A DNA stretch of 64,000 nt from Margaritifera margaritifera (Eukaryota; Mollusca; Bivalvia; Unionida; Margaritiferidae). The notes beneath the pieces were generated by a model. The model searched no databases. It was given only the letters and a program-made list of their open reading frames with translations, and was not told the origin of the DNA. The position numbers were made by a program, and so were the translations under genes. Positions 22,151 to 34,508 of the stretch are shown piece by piece. Position 1 is the first letter of the stretch. Each line of letters opens with the position of its first letter. The stretch is from assembly GCA_029931535.1 (NCBI GenBank), contig JAQPZY010000772.1, positions 62,001 to 126,000 on the forward strand. The letters run 5' to 3'.

Positions 22151-24857
22151 ACTAAACTTCTGAATATTGTTCTTTTCAGTTAACAGATCAATAAACTTTT
22201 CAGTGGATGAAGTGATACCTTATTATAAAGCCCATCAGTGTATTGCTGTCTCTGTAATAATATAACAAGGATCTAGTCATGGATTCCACTTATTTGGTTA
22301 AATCTTTCATCATTGCTACTTGATTTATTTTACTTTACTTTAGCTCTTGGCCCATGACAACCAATTATAATATTAATTATAATCAATTCTTTCAGTCACA
22401 ATGACTGCGACCTTTGAGCTTTTAAACCCGGGATTACAGAAATTGAGGGTCAAGCTGAAACAAAATGACTGTCCAGAAAAAAAAGTGAATGGTCCAGGAG
22501 AAAGATATACATTATATTTTTCGTTTCACGTGTCTTTGGTAATGAAATGACCACAGTCAGATTGTAAATACTTGTTTTAATTTTATACATCATAACCATG
22601 TCACTGGGCTTGAAATTATTACTAGTTCACTAGCCAGAGGCTAGTACATTTTCTGCTGGACTTGTTTAGTTTTCATCATTCCAATAGTCCGATGGCTAGT
22701 AAAGTTTCAGTTGTCATCAGTCAGCAATTGTGGGAAGGATTAGTGACAATTCAGCAAGACTAGTAAATTGCTGAATCTACTAGTCCTTCTGGCTCCAAAG
22801 AAATTTATGTTAAATTCTATGCTTTCTGTTTGATCCCCAAAGCACCTCATGTACATCAACTGATGTAATAACAAATAGCAAATGCAAATAGAAATTGTAA
22901 AACATAGCTTATTTCTCTGCCTTTAACCAAATTTTAGTAACACCCTCCCACCAACCTACCCATCTATAAAGTCATGTAATTTATAAGATGTAAGCAATAG
23001 ACTACATGCAGTAATTCTTTTTATGAATCTGGAATATACAAAGTTTGAAGAAATATACAATTTCTTTCTGCCTGATACCCATTCAATCAAGGACATTTTC
23101 ACTTTTGTATATTCTTTTCTATATTTAAAAAAAAACTACATGTTTTTTTCAAAAAGAGGAACGTAAAGATCATCTGACCTATATTGTTCTTGGTGGATAC
23201 GAGGAAAATCAGTTGATAAAATATTGTATAGATGTGGATACACAAGCCAGTAAAGAAGACACAGGTGTGTACACAATACCGGTAGTTAAGTGTTAATGTC
23301 AAATTAATACCATGTATTCATCGGAAAAGGCTTCTAATGTAGCATACTTGCATACATTATTCCGACAATTGAGCTGAAATGTATGAAGATTTTTTTCAAT
23401 GCTTTCACATTACTCAAAATAATTTAATTTTAAGCATTTTGTCCAAAGTTACATTATCAGTCTATATCTCTTTTCATACAAACTGTCCATGTATGGTGGC
23501 AGATTTGATCAATATAAAGCTATGATATAGATTCAAGTTCCAGAAGTTCCGTGCACATTTGAAATTATAGTACTTGATGAGTGTAAGAACACTCATTCAA
23601 ATATAGCCGTATAATCATATGCACCCTGAACAAGTCGTGGTCATAAAGCCATTTAACGCATTCACCAAGCCATCATTAACATCCTGATTATTAAAACTCA
23701 GGTTTTAGTGCAGGTTTCTGTCTTGCAATCATCAAAACCTACCCCCATTGAATATAAAAAATGCAATTAGTTCCAAACAAGGTAGTACAATACACGCTGT
23801 ACTGAATTTTTATCTAATGTTCTGTAAGAGTTTTGCTCAGAAAAATGCGTGTCTACGGGGTGCATGGCCTGAGTAAACTGAGGGTCCATGACACGCTTAC
23901 ACGTGTCCATGATGTGCTCTACCAATAGATGTTTGTATTAGTATGCATTTTACATGACAGATGACATGTCTTTGGTGTTGGCAATACTCTGCCAAAAGAC
24001 TGTAAAAACAAGGTCTCTGAGGCAAAATGGCCAAAAATGTGTGCATGATAGTAAAGATTAATATATGAAAATGTTGTACTTGCTTCCGGACCCCATCATA
24101 AAAGACCATTTTTTACAATATAAACTGCATACTAGAATCTTTGATAAAATCTGTAGCCATGCTCCATTTCTGAAATGCGAAGCATATTTAAATTAGAAAT
24201 GAGTCACAAGGACACAGATACCCCAAATGAAAGAAGAATCAGCATCATTCAATATTAAAAGGCTTCTACATCAGGGGGGTGAAAGGCAGTCAAATTCGTT
24301 TAAGCAGATTTTGAGATAAATTTGTGTAAACATTTTTCTCCTTTTAGCGATGGCGGCCATATTTGATGGTGGAGCCATATCATTTGTGCAAAGTAAAATG
24401 CGCTCCTGCTAAATGCATGATACTTTTTGTCAAAATTTATAAAAGTGTGATAAATAGATATTATTGTTTTATGTTTTCAATTTTTCCTGAAAGGGGGAGA
24501 GCTTTGCCTGACCCCAAGCCTGTAATTCTCTATAGCCTTCATCAAGTTTTACTTTCCCTTACTGTATCGAATTTTGGCAAAAATAAGGCAAAATGTATTC
24601 CTAATTCTAATTGGTCCCCGACTTATTTCCCAGTAACACACTTCCTGTCTTAATACCCCGTAAGATGGGAGGTCTATATATGACACATGTATGAATGTTT
24701 TAAAAATATGTCATTTTATATACCCCACATTATGTTGGACACAAGAAGAAAGTTTTCTTTTAAAGACAAAAAGTGTCATATGTACCTTGCATCAATGCAG
24801 GTTATAGGATGAAAGGTTTAATAGTGTACCCCGTACCTTAAAAATGACATGAATGGC

Positions 24858-24858
<1 letters not shown>
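22151..24858. other. No gene seen
   Basis: Single-copy AT-rich sequence. Around 22,600-22,800 there are several CTAGT / ACTAG motifs (ACTAGTTCACTAGCC, GGCTAGTA), reminiscent of subterminal repeats of invertebrate hAT elements, but no transposase and no clear ends. Confidence 0.45.

Positions 24859-24905
<47 letters not shown>
24859..24905. repeat. (AAT)n 3' tail of the LINE
   Basis: About 15 ATT units on the LINE strand, immediately after its poly(A)-signal-like AATAAA. Confidence 0.9.
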
Positions 24906-25117
24906 GTCTTTATTTTATGAAGGTGACACAATTAGTACAAAAACTAATCTCCTTTCTGGCCCTCAGTTATCTACGTATGTACAGGCAAATATATAAAATA
25001 CAGCTGGGAAACAAACATACAAAAAGGTATTATGGATTATTGTACACAAGAGCAACGGAGTATGGATTCAGCACACAGAACATTGTGTACACAACATGCA
25101 CGATTGAAAACGTTTAT

Positions 25118-25121
<4 letters not shown>

Positions 25122-25169
<48 letters not shown>
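25122..25169. repeat. (AC)n microsatellite in the LINE 3' region
   Basis: About 23 AC units, lying between the LINE ORF2 stop (25,248) and its (AAT)n tail. Confidence 0.95.
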
Positions 25170-25247
25170 GTTAACACCAAGAGACATTTTATATAATATA
25201 TACATATACAAATATACAACAAAGTTGGCCATAACCTGTGTAAGATA

Positions 25248-28110
25248 TTATCTGGATTGCATGCATTTCAAACATATGTGATAGTAAAGGGAAGGCACTA
25301 ATGCTGCTTCTTTAACATCTTTAGGTAGACAGTTCCAAATGATTGGACCTGAGGAAGCCAAACTAGTTTTATACAATTCGTTTTTAGGTTTAGGAAGAAG
25401 AAAGTTTTTAGATGACATACAGCGTAGCATCGGTAGACGGAATCTGTATTGGCATTATTTGTCCTTTTACTGCACGTATCATTTACATAGTTGGGCATAG
25501 AACAATTCGAAACTTTAAACAAAGCTGTAGCTTTTCTTAAACATATTCTTTCATAGACAGTCATGATATTCTAATCATGCATACATTCATGGACATTATC
25601 AACATTATTGGCAAGGATAATTCTGATGGCTCGTTTTTGAAGTCTTTCCACTTTTAACAAATTTGTTTTCGAAGCATTACCCCGCATGACGTTGCAGTAG
25701 TCCAGATGAGGTTGAATACAACTTTTATAAAGCGTTGTCATGTGGTTGAAGGTTAGGAATCTTTAATTTTTTTATAGTAACCAGATATTCTTAGCCATCT
25801 ATTGGTAACATTACTGATTTGCTCTGACCATAACATAATGTTATCAACTTGAACTCCTAAAATTTTATCTTGCGTAACATTTTTCAGTTCCACGTCATTA
25901 AAATTTATGTGGAAAATATTATCGTTAATTCTGTTATGCCCCTGATGAGTGGTTATCAGTATCACTTTAGTTTTGTCTAAATTAATGACCATTCCATTAT
26001 GTTTACACCATTTGGAGAGTTTGACAAGAGCATTATGTAAGTTTCTTTCGACAGTATTTTTACGTGAGATGATATCATATAAGGTGGTGTTATCAGCATA
26101 GAGATCCGTCTCAATATTTACTATACGCAAATATAGATCATTTATAAACATAATAAATAGCAGTAGTGGCCCTAAAATATATCCTTGAGGTACTCTACAA
26201 ATCACAAGTTTTTGTCTGACAGGACACTGTTTATGTCAACTTTTTGTTTTCTTCTGTTCAAATATGACTTTAAAAATTTTGAATAGTTGTTGTTGAGCTT
26301 GTAAAGTTTAAATTTTTCAAGTCAAATATCATGATCAACTAAATCAAAAGCTTTCCTAAATTCAGCCAGCATATATCCCACTAGATCTTTATTATCTATA
26401 GCTTTGAGCTATTTTTCAACCATACTAGCAAGAGCAGTTTCACATGAATATTTTGGGAGAAAGCCTGATTGTCTATCATACAACAGATTGAGGTCATCAA
26501 GAAAAATAATTAGGGAATTTTCGATAAGACAGGAATGACAGGAATGATTGAGATGGGTCTGAAATTATGTATGTCATCACGATGACCAGATTTATCAAGA
26601 GGTTTAACTTTCGCTTCCTTCCACTTGCCATGAAATGTATTTGTTTTTATACTAAGATTACATAGATATGTTATGCTTTCTGAAATGAAAGGTACTGTTG
26701 TCCGTAATAATCTTTGTCCAATGAAATCGGCACCTGTGGATTGTCTACTTCTATATTTTTCAGACATTTGAGTACTTTATCATCAGTTGTGAGGGGTATT
26801 TCATAGAAAGTACTGTCAGGAAGTTTTTCATTACAAACATGTGAAAGTACCTTAAGATTATAAGGAGTAATTGGTTCTTTAATATTATCAGCAACAGTAA
26901 CGAAAAAGTTGTTGAACTCATTGGCAATATCTTCATTATTATTGATGCATAAACCGTCATTTCTTAAGGTGCAGCACTTATTAGAATGTGAATGGGAATG
27001 ACCTTTACAAGCTCCAAGTGCTTTAAAATGTTTCCAAAAGTGTTCTGGTTTCTGTTTTGATTCATCAACCAGTTGTTGGTAATGAGATTTGTTTGATAAC
27101 CGTATGAGCCTTAAAACTTGATTTCTCACTTTTTTGTATTGGTCAGTGTTTCCTAGTGCTTTATATTGATCACGTGTTTTTATTGCTTGTATGGTTTCTG
27201 GTGTAATCCAATTTGGTTGAATAACATGTTTAACTCTATGCTTTTTCAAAAGAGAATGCCTATCAATGACATCAACAAATAGTGAGTACCAAGAATCAAA
27301 AGCATCATTGACATCATCAAACGTTTTTATAATATCCCATGGAACATACTTTAATTCCTCTTAGAACTTCTTTTCACTAAAATGTTTAAAAGATCTATAT
27401 GAAATTGTACGATGAGATGATTTGGGGGTGAAAGCATTGGTCTTAAGAGTTAGAGATGTGGGGTAATGGACACTGAGACCAAATGAGGAGACATCAATAA
27501 AAAGCACATTATTTGAGGAACTGGAATAATATGGTGAATTAGAGCTGACGTTTTCCGGCGACAACCCTAGTAGGTTCAGTTACACGCTTAACCAGTCTAA
27601 ATGAAGTTATGTAACTGAGACAGCAAGTTTTAATTTGTCGGTTTAATAAATCCCTGTTCATGTCACCAAATAGGCATACATTTTAGCTTCATTTAGAACT
27701 TTTCCCATCTGGTCTTAAAATATTTAATTCCATTTTACAGTGGAATTTGGATTCCTATAGAGGTAACCGACAAGAAAAGAGTTACTATTTTTAGGTGAAA
27801 CTTCTAACCACATGCTTTCAAAATCATTAACTTCCAAGTTCTCCCTACGTTTATATATAATATCATCACGCACATAGGCCACAAAACTTCCTTATACATC
27901 AATTTTGTCTTTGCTAAAAAAAAATGAATGTGTTCAATTTGAAAAGCATTGTCTGTCTGGTCAGTCCCAAGTTGCTTCAACTCAGACCAAGAAATATTAT
28001 TTTCTTTATATAGTAACATAAGTTTAATTTGATCAAGTTTACTTGCTGTTCTTACTCCTCTAATGTTGAGGTGACCAGTATGCATACATTTATCTCTTAA
28101 TCCTAGAAGC
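25248..28110 (-). pseudogene. LINE ORF2: endonuclease-reverse transcriptase, broken
   Basis: Going 5' to 3' on the minus strand, the APE endonuclease starts near LNIRG (28,085) and runs through LEVSPKN, LVGYLYRNPNS and a catalytic SDH motif changed to SVH (LSVHYPTSLT near 27,460). The linker holds NWITPETIQAIKTRDQY and ESKQKPEHFWKHFKAL. The RT has WKEAKVKPLDKSG, NFRPISIIP, motif A (RKAFDLVDHD near 26,350), VPQGYILGPLL, and motif C as YADN in place of YADD, so a catalytic Asp is lost. The C-terminal part has SGPIIWNCLPKDVKEA and stops at 25,248. At least five frameshifts or stops separate these pieces. An active protein would nick DNA and reverse-transcribe LINE RNA at the target. Confidence 0.85.
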
Positions 28111-28429
28111 AACACATTACAAGTATTTTGTCTCAGCAAGGGAGATAAATATGAATCAGATATACAAGAGTCTTGTAAATCATCATCATTTAGTAGAATA
28201 TTATTTTTATATGCTTTTTTCATATTGACATTGCTGCTTACATCGCCAATTGTAGATCCGTCATGTACACAGCTTTTGCAATGAGAATATAACAATGTTG
28301 CATTTGCCAAATGGTTGCTGACATCGGTATTTAGACATAAACAGTTATTCATCACTGAATTGCAATTTTCACATATATGAAGTAGGACTGAATATTTGTT
28401 GAATAAAGTAAAGAATATGGCTTCTTGGC

Positions 28430-30272
28430 CAGAAACCTAATTATGTCCATGGCACTTGGACTGCTTGTGGCCAAAAAATCCTCATGAGTGAAATTTAAGT
28501 TGCTCCTTTTATCCGCAGTTGAACGTAAAGTGATTTGTTTCACTACACTTTAGGCACAGCTGGTGATGCTTTCCCACTCACTGATTTTCCCCACAAGAAT
28601 TCTTGCTTCGTGTAGTATATTGTTCAGGTCCTCGGTCCGTCCACCTTGCAAAAACACATAATTGGAAATTGTCAACCAACTTCACGTTTGAGCAGCTTAA
28701 CTCGATAGCATCTTGGAATCGTTTTACTCCTGAAGGTGAGAGATGGATTCTGTCCTTTCCATAGTAGCGGAGTGAGGGGTTGCCCTCTTTCTTGTAAAAA
28801 TGGTCGTCCATGTTCACATAAGTCAGGCCATAGTCTTTGATTAGATTAGAGATGATGTGATTGTACTCTGATACGTCACAATCTCTGCGGGAAGCATGCA
28901 CCACAGACAATTATCCCACATTGTGAATTAGCATTTTTGATATGCAAGAGAAGCTGATCAAGCTTCTCCTCAAAATACTCTAGATCTGTTCCACTAGAGG
29001 CATCACTGCCTTCAACAGAGATAATTACAGATGAAACGTGTTCCAGGTTAAAGAGCTTAATACGTTGAATGATGGTCTCAGTTGATGCTCCAGAAATACC
29101 TTGACAGTGGATACCTCCTCTAAGACCCTTTTCATTTATGCCCTTCACAACAAAGCCCCCAATTAACAAATATCTCTTGTCTACTATATGTGGAAGGGGG
29201 GTTGGATGATGTTGCTTCCTTTATCTGTTTGTGCTCTACCTATTTGTTTGTATGCTGCTTGTTTTGGGTCCCTCTATTTTGTTTATCAGAGAGGTTTTGT
29301 TATTTTTTCCAGCTGGATGTTCAGATGTAGTGTGAATTACACTAGAACCCTGTTGGATGGTTGAGGCATTACTTGCTACTTTGACATATGTTGTTGGATG
29401 GGTACAGGTCGTAACAGTAGAGTTCTCTTTTTTTCTGGGATGGGAGTTGTTTGTGATGTATCCTTCGTAATGTCCTTCAAAGTTACTCTGGTATTAGCAT
29501 GTGTATCCATTTGTGTGGCTTTTGTTTTCCATCTTATAGCTGGGATAGGAGTTGTTTGTGTAGCTTGTCTTGCCTTCTGAGTGTGCTTAAAGTTGTTTTG
29601 ACAGGGAGTATGCTCAGGAATAATATTATTTGTAATGATTATTGTTGTACATGTATGTGTTATAATACTGGCCATTTCAACATAGTTCACATGTCAGTTC
29701 TTATTTTCTTATTTTTTATTGAACTTTAACATGAAGTATTTGTAATGATTTTGCAGATGATGAATTTCCTCTCTCAGAACAGTGATTATTTTGTCACTTT
29801 CAGAACTGTTTACTGAAGAATAAACTTCAGATATATCATGCGGAGATGAGTCATGGTTCACTTAATTTTCAGTTCTGTGGGCTTGAGAAATGGGAACTGA
29901 AGCCCTTGTCTGAGAGTCAGTTAATTTCAGACTGGTGTTATCTACAATTTGTTGACAAGTGTTGATAAAAAAATTTACCCATTATGTATATTCTGACCGT
30001 TGTACATGAATTTTACCAGTTGTTGTGTGGAGAGTTATTGTGGCAGAATATTGCTCATCCATCGATTTATAGATCAATCCATTATGTGTGTGTATCCATT
30101 GGAAGTGTAGATTCTCATCTAAGAATTTCTTGATGGTTGGAAGTTTGTTTAAGTCTACTGTGATTGTAATACTCTGCATTTTATGTTGGATGTGAATTAA
30201 GCTTGGGACTGAAGAGGAAGAGTCAGCTATATTTGATTTAGGGGTTATACAATCCAGGTAGGTTGCATCCAT
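28430..30272 (-). pseudogene. LINE ORF1 with SGNH-hydrolase and CCHC domains, broken
   Basis: The N-terminal piece (30,272-29,982) ends TLHTTTGKIHVQ, a motif typical of this ORF1 class. A Thr/Gln-rich linker follows (29,690-29,376). The SGNH-like domain (29,169-28,578) has block I as LIGGFVVKGI, where GDS is expected, block III as SVEGSDAS, where GxND is expected, and a good block V, DRIHLSPSG. Thus the nucleophile Ser is lost but the Asp-His pair remains. Behind it lies a CX2CX4HX4C knuckle (CLKCSETNHFTFNC near 28,530) and a second, damaged one (GFFGHKQSKC). ORF1 proteins bind LINE RNA; the esterase role is unclear. Confidence 0.8.
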
Positions 30273-30451
30273 TTCAAGTGAATATTTCTGTTCATTATTG
30301 AGACTGCCTATATTCTTGTCATCAACTGAGGGATTTTCTGGGGTAAATCCTGAAAATGAATTTGATGAGTCTGATTTGAAAAATTAGTAGATCCACTGAG
30401 ATATGGAAGAAGTGGTCATTTTGTTTTACTTACAGTCCCTTGCTTGAAAAC

Positions 30452-30975
30452 TCTCAATCAGATTTCCAAGACGACTGGTCCACTTCCACCACACCCGGGC
30501 AGCTTAACACCAAAGGAACAAAATGACACCAACAAGTAAGCCACAAAAAAATAAAGCCAAATAACACTGACCAAGGTCTGCGCATAAAAAGGTCTAGAAA
30601 TCCCAGCTAAAATTTGTTTTATGTTTTACAATATTTTAATCACAAATGTTGGCAATATATGTTGAACTCTGAGGGGTGTACAAGGTCATCTGCTGGCCTG
30701 TACCAATCAATCTTAGGGCAGTCTTTCTCTAGTTTATGCACAAAACCATCCTCGGATAGAATTCATTTCATTTTCTTACATTTGGTTCTCCGTACCATTT
30801 TGAAAGTTGCAGTCCAGGACTCCTTCCTTGAAAGAAGTTGGAGTCCCAACCCAAAATATAGGAGTCCCAATAGCAATACTTTTTTTTCCCTTGCAAAAAT
30901 TCTGAACATTCTGCATCTATTGTTGGGTCACCAATATATATGTCATCAGATCGCCAATGCTTATTCATTCTGAAA
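30452..30975. repeat. Flank repeat F, copy 2
   Basis: Begins ACTCTCAATCAGATTTCC right after the LINE 5' end and matches the F copies at 8.0, 47.1 and 55.1 kb. No zinc fingers precede it here. The minus-strand peptide of unknown function (SDDIYIGDPTIDAE, then FLQGKKKYCYWD and LQLSKWYGEP) is longest in this copy, about 66 codons. After a stop and shift it continues SEDGFVHKLEKDCPKIDWYR. Confidence 0.85.
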
Positions 30976-30984
30976 TATATAGCA

Positions 30985-32062
30985 TTATGGTAAAAGAATA
31001 AAAACTAAGGCAATTGTGAATAGTAATCAAAGTGATTGTTTGTGATGGAACAGCAAGAAGGAATCAAGGAAGAGATTACGGTTTATTTTCTATATTTATT
31101 TATTTAATTAGCTTAATTACATTTCAAAAGTTGTCGCCCCCCAGTATGGTCCTTGTTTTAAGCTTTCAGATCCTATTTTATTATAAAGCCAAATTCATCG
31201 TGCTTTTCTTATTAAAGAACAGAATAATAAATGGTAGTCAAGGTGTAATAGAAAATAAATTAATAACTCTTTTCACCAATAGGTCCCGTTTTCTCCTGAA
31301 GCGCGTCTGCCTACTTTCGTCTTTAATTTACTGCAAACGATGAGATACATCAAGACAAATATTGTGTGAAATTCGGCTTGAAATGGGTTGAAAAGTAACA
31401 TTTGAGTGTTCTTGCAACTTTCCAATTCACATGTACAATTCATGTACAAAAACTGAAGTGTGTGTATCCTTCTAAAAGTCAAAAATGTACAGCAATGTAT
31501 AGCAATCGAAACATATTTTGTACATTTCACGAAAGAACCAGGTGTGTTACGTCTTAATTACACACTTTTCTCAATTTCAAAGTTCGGTGTTATTCTGGGG
31601 ACTGCAACAAAAGTCGGCATTATTCTAAGGTTTTGGGGGGAGGAAGTACTAAAAGTTTGTGGATTCGAGCTGTATTTCTGGGCCCTCGTCAAGTAACTTA
31701 TATAAACACGACAGAAAGTGACAAGAATATTCTCCTGGAAGTGCTGAAAATGAAACTTTCCTGTGATGTTGTACAAAGACTGCGACTTAACACAAACACG
31801 CAGAAACGTGAGGCTGTTAACAGATCAATCAGCGTTTCCTCACCTAAAAATGTTAACTATTCAAGAAACTTTGAGGCAAGAGTGCATTCAACAATAGACA
31901 GACTTAATAACAGACTTGGATCATCATTGAAAACAAAAGAAAAACACTTGGGAGGTATACTTTCATGAAGGGCTCTGAGATCTCAGAATGAAATGAATCA
32001 CAACTGTACCTACCATCAGTTGTATGAAAAGCATCCGGAAACCAGAAAACGTATACTGGCAA
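30985..32062. repeat. Block X, copy 1 (right end cut)
   Basis: Matches 55,680-56,750. It contains the alpha-like segment with the 65-codon frame, lacks the 210 bp found in alpha, and then holds a transposase-like frame. The match stops at 32,062 inside that frame, where a second partial F copy begins, so this is a deletion or recombination joint. Confidence 0.8.
31633..32060 (+). pseudogene. Transposase-like frame, uncharacterised family, copy 1
   Basis: Reads NILLEVLKMKLSCDVVQR, LNTNTQKREAVNRSISVS and NYSRNFEARVHSTIDRLNN. The pattern NTxxQKxEAxNRxI...RNFxxRxH is one I know from many uncharacterised invertebrate proteins, probably the C-terminal end of Mutator-like transposases; that name is tentative. 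A TGA at 31,966-31,968 replaces the TCA codon of the 56.3-kb copy. The frame goes on past it (HNCTYHQLYEKHPETRK) until it is cut at the block joint. No DDE residues are in this portion. Confidence 0.45.
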
Positions 32063-33269
32063 GACTGCATTTTGGCAATAAATGTTGAATTCAAAGGGGT
32101 GTAAAAGGTGATCTGTTAGCCTGTACCAGTCAGTCTTAGGGCAGTCTAGACCAGTTTATGCACAAAGACCATACTCGGATAGAATTCATTTTATTTTCTT
32201 ACACAGGGTTCTCCATAGGATTTTGAAAGTTGCAGTCCAGGACTTATCCTTGCAAAAAGTTGCGATCCCATCCCTACAAATAGGAGCCCCAATAAAACAA
32301 TATTTCTTTTCTCCCTTGCAATAATTCTAAACATTCTGCATGTATTGTTGGGTCACAATATATATATGTCATCAGATTGCCAATCCTCATCAGGGTTGAG
32401 CAAATCCCATAGTCCAACATCCCGGACGATTCAATTTTGAACTCAGGCAAGTTAAATTTTCCAAGTCACTAGTCCAGGACAAGTGCTTTTTGTCAATTTT
32501 AAAAAAAGTTGGACAAGTGCTTATTTTCATGTCATAATCTCTTTATCTACATTTATCTGGCCGTTAACGCCCTCCATGCCAACTAAATGCTTGATTCTAA
32601 CCCTCTCTATGTATTTATTTACATCCAGTATGACATCTACAGTTGGTCATTGATAACTCTTGCATGTGCACATGTTATATTGCCGCTTGACTGCAGCAAC
32701 TAAATTATTAGCCAATCAAAACACGTGACACAAAACAAAGTTGATGTTTTAAACTGCTTCCTTGTACGTTGTATTGTGTTTACTTAAACCAGATCCACAC
32801 AAACGACTCACCCTATGATTTTAATCCAGTGAATCAATCCAGTTAAATTAATGAAAGGCACTTTACCGACATTTGTGTCAGTTTTCTTTATGAATTGATT
32901 AAATGGCAGTGGTGATTCTTTAATTTTTACTAATAATTGATTATACAGAGGATTAACTTCCACGTCCGATATTACGTTCGAAGTGAAACAATTATGCTAA
33001 TTAAGGAACTGTCTCTGCTCATATTTAAAGGACAAAATGTATGTTATCATCACTTTAGAAGTAGTTGTCAAACAAGGCAATACTTACGTTGTGGATAAAA
33101 TGAGGTTACTATATTACTTTTTTCAAAGAAGTTAATAAGGAAGAGTTGGAGAAGGAAAATTAATGTTAAAGCGGAGGAGTAAAATGTAAGACTGCCACTG
33201 AGTGTAAGGTGAACTTTTCTCCAAAGAGACATAAGCCAGACTCTGGCAAAAAAATGTTGAAAATGTGAC

Positions 33270-33640
33270 ACTACTAAGAGACTGAGAAATTTTCAGCCAG
33301 ATTGGGTTGATAGTTATCCCTGGGCTTGAATTCATTGACTCAGAAGCAAAAATGTTTTGCAGTTATTGCAAACAATATTCCAAACTGACACAGGTTGTAA
33401 ATTCAACCAGTGTATTTGTCAATGGAACTAAAAAATTCAGGATTAAACCAATCAAGTCTTGTGACAGTTCTGGACCTCACAAGGCCTGTGCAGTTAGGGA
33501 AAGTCTGAATTCCAGTAAATTCCGTTCCATTCTTGCTGATGGAAGGACTGATTCTACTGTATTGGAGTAAGAAATAGTGCATATAAGATACCTAGCTGAT
33601 GGAAAACTGAAAACCTCTTATGTAACAAAATGTATAATAT
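33270..33640 (+). pseudogene. KIAA1586/ZNF862-like N-terminal zinc finger relic, copy 1
   Basis: The reading FQPDWVDSYPW, (frameshift) LEFIDSEAKMFCSYCKQYSK, FVNGTKKFRIKPI, SGPHKAC is the TTF/C17orf113-like zinc finger that opens KIAA1586- and ZNF862-like, hAT-derived proteins. It then jumps to ADGRTDSTVLE, a TAA, EIVHIRYLADGKLKTSYV, which belongs far downstream in the family, so the middle is deleted. Both lesions (the shift at YPW near 33,325 and the TAA at 33,568) are present at identical places in the 48.5-kb copy. It was therefore a pseudogene before the segment was duplicated. No product is expected. Confidence 0.65.
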
Positions 33641-33944
33641 CAACCTATGTTTTTGAAAAATTAAATTCTATTAAGAAATAAATATGTTGTACATTATTTC
33701 ATTTGTTCTTACTATGGATTAAATTGCAAACATCTCATCAAATCTTGACAAGTAATTTAAATTTGGGACAAGTGAAAAGGTAAGTGGGACAGTGGATTTT
33801 TCTGAAACCTCTTTTCCTGGACAAGTTGTGAACAAGGCATGTCTTGCATGTGGAACCTACAATGGAAGTGTCAACACCTACACTACTCCACATTTCATGT
33901 TCCTGATGCAAAAAGATTGGAATAATATGTAAATAACGGTAAAC

Positions 33945-34190
33945 GGACAAAAAGTCAGAGCACAAAAAGTCACAAATACACATAAGACAGAATGTCACTG
34001 GACAAAAATCACAAATACACATAGAACAGAAAGTTACAGGATAAAAGTCACAAATACACACAGGACAGAAAGTCACGGGATAAAATGTCACAAATACACA
34101 TGGGATAGAAAGTCACAATTTGAATTATCATAGTAATGGAAGACAAACAGTCACAATTTGAATTATCATAGTAATGGAGGACATGTAGGA
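33945..34190. repeat. Two adjoining minisatellites in block Y1
   Basis: First come about four units of roughly 36 bp built on CACAAATACACATA and ACAGAAAGTCAC. Then there are two units of about 38 bp built on TCACAATTTGAATTATCATA followed by GTAATGGAAGAC. The second array has four units in the paralog. Confidence 0.85.
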
Positions 34191-34508
34191 CTAACTCGCA
34201 GGATATACAGTCACATTCCATAAGTATTTATATTAATTATTACAATACCTTGATGACTTTACAGGACAAGAGAAATTATTTGCCAATTTAAGCCTTAAGT
34301 ACTATGACACTGAGATCATGTACAAGTACAATTTTGGTTTCAATCTGTAATTACTTTTAAAATTAGTATGCAGAAAATAAAACCCTTTTTGTGCTAAGTG
34401 TCTTTAATTTCCATGGTTTCAAATATGGGCATATGAGCAAAAACCAGTATGTTTTATTGAATTTTTTTTTATAAAAGTCCAAGCCTTTGTCAAAGAAATC
34501 ATTCCAAA

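Larger units (their letters stand above)
24859..30447 (-). mobile_element. CR1/L2-type LINE, nearly full length but dead
   Basis: This element runs on the minus strand from about 30,447 (5') to an (AAT)n tail at 24,859-24,905. The order is: ORF1 N-terminal segment, low-complexity linker, SGNH-hydrolase-like domain, two CCHC knuckles, APE-type endonuclease, reverse transcriptase and C-terminal domain. AATAAA lies at 24,909-24,914 on the minus strand, just before the repeat tail. A microsatellite 3' tail and an esterase-type ORF1 fit the CR1/L2 group. Stops, frameshifts and lost catalytic residues show that it is inactive. A 3'-truncated copy with the same lesions is at 50,046-53,727. The 5' end directly abuts flank repeat F, with no clear target duplication. 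Confidence 0.85.

Noticed and set aside
33738..34091. Cys-rich minus-strand frame with repeated CICDF
   Set aside because: It is the 36-bp minisatellite read in one frame.
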